NCBI GenBank assembly: GCA_036339395.1
Contig: JAYZBD010000121.1
Span: 1 to 7,433 of the forward strand
Direction: 5' to 3'
Length of the DNA stretch: 7,433 nucleotides
DNA from: SP202 sp036339395
GTDB lineage: Bacteria > Planctomycetota > Phycisphaerae > Phycisphaerales > SM1A02
Part shown: piece after piece, positions 6,051 through 7,433 of the stretch
Position numbering within the stretch: position 1 is the first letter of the stretch
Layout: every line of letters starts with the position of its first letter
Notes under the pieces: model-generated
What the model was told of the DNA's origin: nothing
What the model saw: only the letters and a program-made list of their open reading frames with translations
Database searches by the model: none
Program-made: the position numbers and the translations under genes

Positions 6051-7433
6051 ATGCCAGCTCTTGAAGTTCGTACAAGACAGGGTCGCAAACGCCTGAAGCT
6101 GACAAGTGAGTCGATCACTGTCGGCAGGTCGAATGACAACGTCCTTGTCATCGATGATGATCGAGCCAGTCGGTTTCATTGTGTCATTGAACCCATGGAG
6201 GGAAATGACACGGGCTTCCAGCTTCGAGACCTGGGTTCTCGAAACGGAACCAAGCTCAACAATGACGATGTGGACCTGGAGCCCCTGGACAATGGCGATG
6301 TCGTCCGAATCGGCAAGACAGAGATCCGGTACATCGATGCAGAGCAGACCGCCACGCACAAGCGTTCCAACGTTCCCAACTTCCGAGAAGCAAGCGAAGA
6401 AGAAGATGAAGATCCCTTCGGCGCTGATATCGCGACCCTCGACCTGGACCTGCATGCGGAAGTGTCAACCGGTGGCCAGGCCTCCTATGAAATGAAGTTG
6501 CGGGAGATGATCGACATTGGAACCGATCGTGGGTTCGATGAAACGAACATCAGCCTGGTCGATACCCGCGGCGTCACCCTTCACCAGGCAACATCCTCCG
6601 GTCTTGAAACTGGAACCGAGGAAGATGCAGGGGAAAGTATTCGTGCCTTCCGGCTGCTGCTGTTTGCAGCCTTCCGGGTTCGGGCAACCGACCTCCATGT
6701 CGAACCCAGGTTGCAGGGAGCAACGATTCGACTTCGTGTCGACGGCTACATGCTCACGGCCGTTGACCTTTCCGAAACACTCTTCAAGCGCATCCTCGGC
6801 CTGGTGAAGATCCTCTGCCAGATCGAGACGAGCCAGAAGAACACGGTCCAGGACGGGCACTTCTCCGTCGCGATCAAGGGAAGTCGAGTGGATTACCGTG
6901 TCAGCCTGACTCCCTCGGTACACGGGCAGAAACTGGTCATCCGTGTCCTGGACTCTTCCAATGCACCGAGCCGGCTGCATGAACTGGGATGCCTTCCCTG
7001 GCAGTATGAAAAACTTCGAACCATTGCGACCAAGGACGCTGGACTGCTGCTGGCCTGCGGGCCGACGGGTTCAGGAAAGACAACGACCCTGTATTCCTGC
7101 CTCCGTGAAATCGATGTTGAACAGCGGAATGCGATTACGATCGAGGACCCGGTCGAGTATTACCTCGAGGGGTGCACCCAGATTCCCGTCGATTCGGGAC
7201 AGGGCAACTCCTTCGGCAGCATTCTTCGATCGGTCCTGCGACAGGACCCCGACGTGATCTTCGTGGGTGAAATCCGGGACATCGAAACCGCGACGGTCGC
7301 CATGCAGGCCTCGATGACCGGTCACCTCGTGTACACGACCGTCCATGCCAAGGATTCCATCGGGTCCATCTTCCGACTGCTCGACCTGGGCATCGAATCC
7401 TTCCTGGTTGCCAACGCATTGAATCTCGTCGTT
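6051..7433 (+). CDS. FHA domain fused to a GspE/PilB-type secretion/pilus ATPase (partial, C-terminus off the right edge)
   Basis: This is a cytoplasmic hexameric-ATPase-family protein that would power a type II secretion system or type IV pilus. The frame gives 461 codons and runs off the right edge. Residues 1-95 are a forkhead-associated domain with GR (25-26), SRFH (40-43), GSRNGT (62-67) and NGDVVRIG (81-88), the full set used to bind phosphothreonine. An acidic linker (about 97-190, EEEDED) follows. The ATPase part begins near 190: ATDLHVEP at 212-219 and LRVDGYM, then Walker A GPTGSGKTTT (337-346), Asp box ITIEDPVEY (E365, D366), Walker B DVIFVGEIRD (401-410, E407) and His box TGHLVYTTVHA (H425, H432). 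All catalytic motifs are intact. The usual MshEN/N1 domain of GspE/PilB is absent and FHA stands in its place. Any tetracysteine zinc motif lies beyond the window, so GspE, PilB and PilT-like roles cannot be separated. Regulation by a Ser/Thr kinase is inferred from FHA. Confidence 0.93.
   Translation, partial: MPALEVRTRQGRKRLKLTSESITVGRSNDNVLVIDDDRASRFHCVIEPMEGNDTGFQLRDLGSRNGTKLNNDDVDLEPLDNGDVVRIGKTEIRYIDAEQTATHKRSNVPNFREASEEEDEDPFGADIATLDLDLHAEVSTGGQASYEMKLREMIDIGTDRGFDETNISLVDTRGVTLHQATSSGLETGTEEDAGESIRAFRLLLFAAFRVRATDLHVEPRLQGATIRLRVDGYMLTAVDLSETLFKRILGLVKILCQIETSQKNTVQDGHFSVAIKGSRVDYRVSLTPSVHGQKLVIRVLDSSNAPSRLHELGCLPWQYEKLRTIATKDAGLLLACGPTGSGKTTTLYSCLREIDVEQRNAITIEDPVEYYLEGCTQIPVDSGQGNSFGSILRSVLRQDPDVIFVGEIRDIETATVAMQASMTGHLVYTTVHAKDSIGSIFRLLDLGIESFLVANALNLVV

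Noticed and set aside
5997..6980. Minus-strand frames opposite the FHA-ATPase (152 and 171 codons)
   Set aside because: The plus strand carries complete FHA and ATPase motifs with a strong ribosome binding site; the minus frames are shadows.

Overview
The window looks like a chromosomal segment from a member of the Planctomycetota, most likely the class Phycisphaerae. The best clue is the secreted protein at 4523-5680. It combines a parallel beta-helix, a six-cysteine 'GACC...C...C...C' segment and a C-terminal dockerin-like 'GDMNKDGEVDVDD...WG' motif, a combination I associate with that group. The DNA is moderately GC-rich by eye. No tRNA, rRNA, CRISPR array, insertion sequence or phage gene is visible. 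The taxonomic call is an inference from protein style, not a database match.

Layout: four genes lie on the minus strand and one on the plus strand. Reading in the direction of transcription from about 5680 leftward, the first gene is the secreted beta-helix protein (4523-5680). After a 114-bp leader come korA (2510-4408) and korB (1467-2513), the two subunits of a 2-oxoacid:ferredoxin oxidoreductase, overlapping by 4 bp. mnmG (tRNA wobble-uridine modification, FAD-dependent) follows after only 19 bp and runs off the left edge. On the plus strand, divergent from the beta-helix gene, an FHA domain is fused to a GspE/PilB-type secretion/pilus ATPase. It starts at 6051 and runs off the right edge. 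The 370-bp divergent spacer (5681-6050) carries candidate promoters and a small inverted repeat.

How the genes fit together: korA and korB make one enzyme and are translationally coupled. mnmG is probably co-transcribed with them, but its link to central carbon metabolism is positional rather than a shared pathway. The FHA-ATPase probably begins or belongs to a type II secretion or type IV pilus locus that continues to the right. The FHA domain suggests control by Ser/Thr phosphorylation. The divergent beta-helix protein has a signal peptide and is an exported or surface protein, but nothing here proves it is a substrate of that machine.

I found no clearly new multi-gene system. The most notable points are the FHA-ATPase fusion with an intact phosphopeptide-binding motif set, the architecture of the beta-helix protein, an insertion of about 38 residues in MnmG, and the korA-korB-mnmG linkage.
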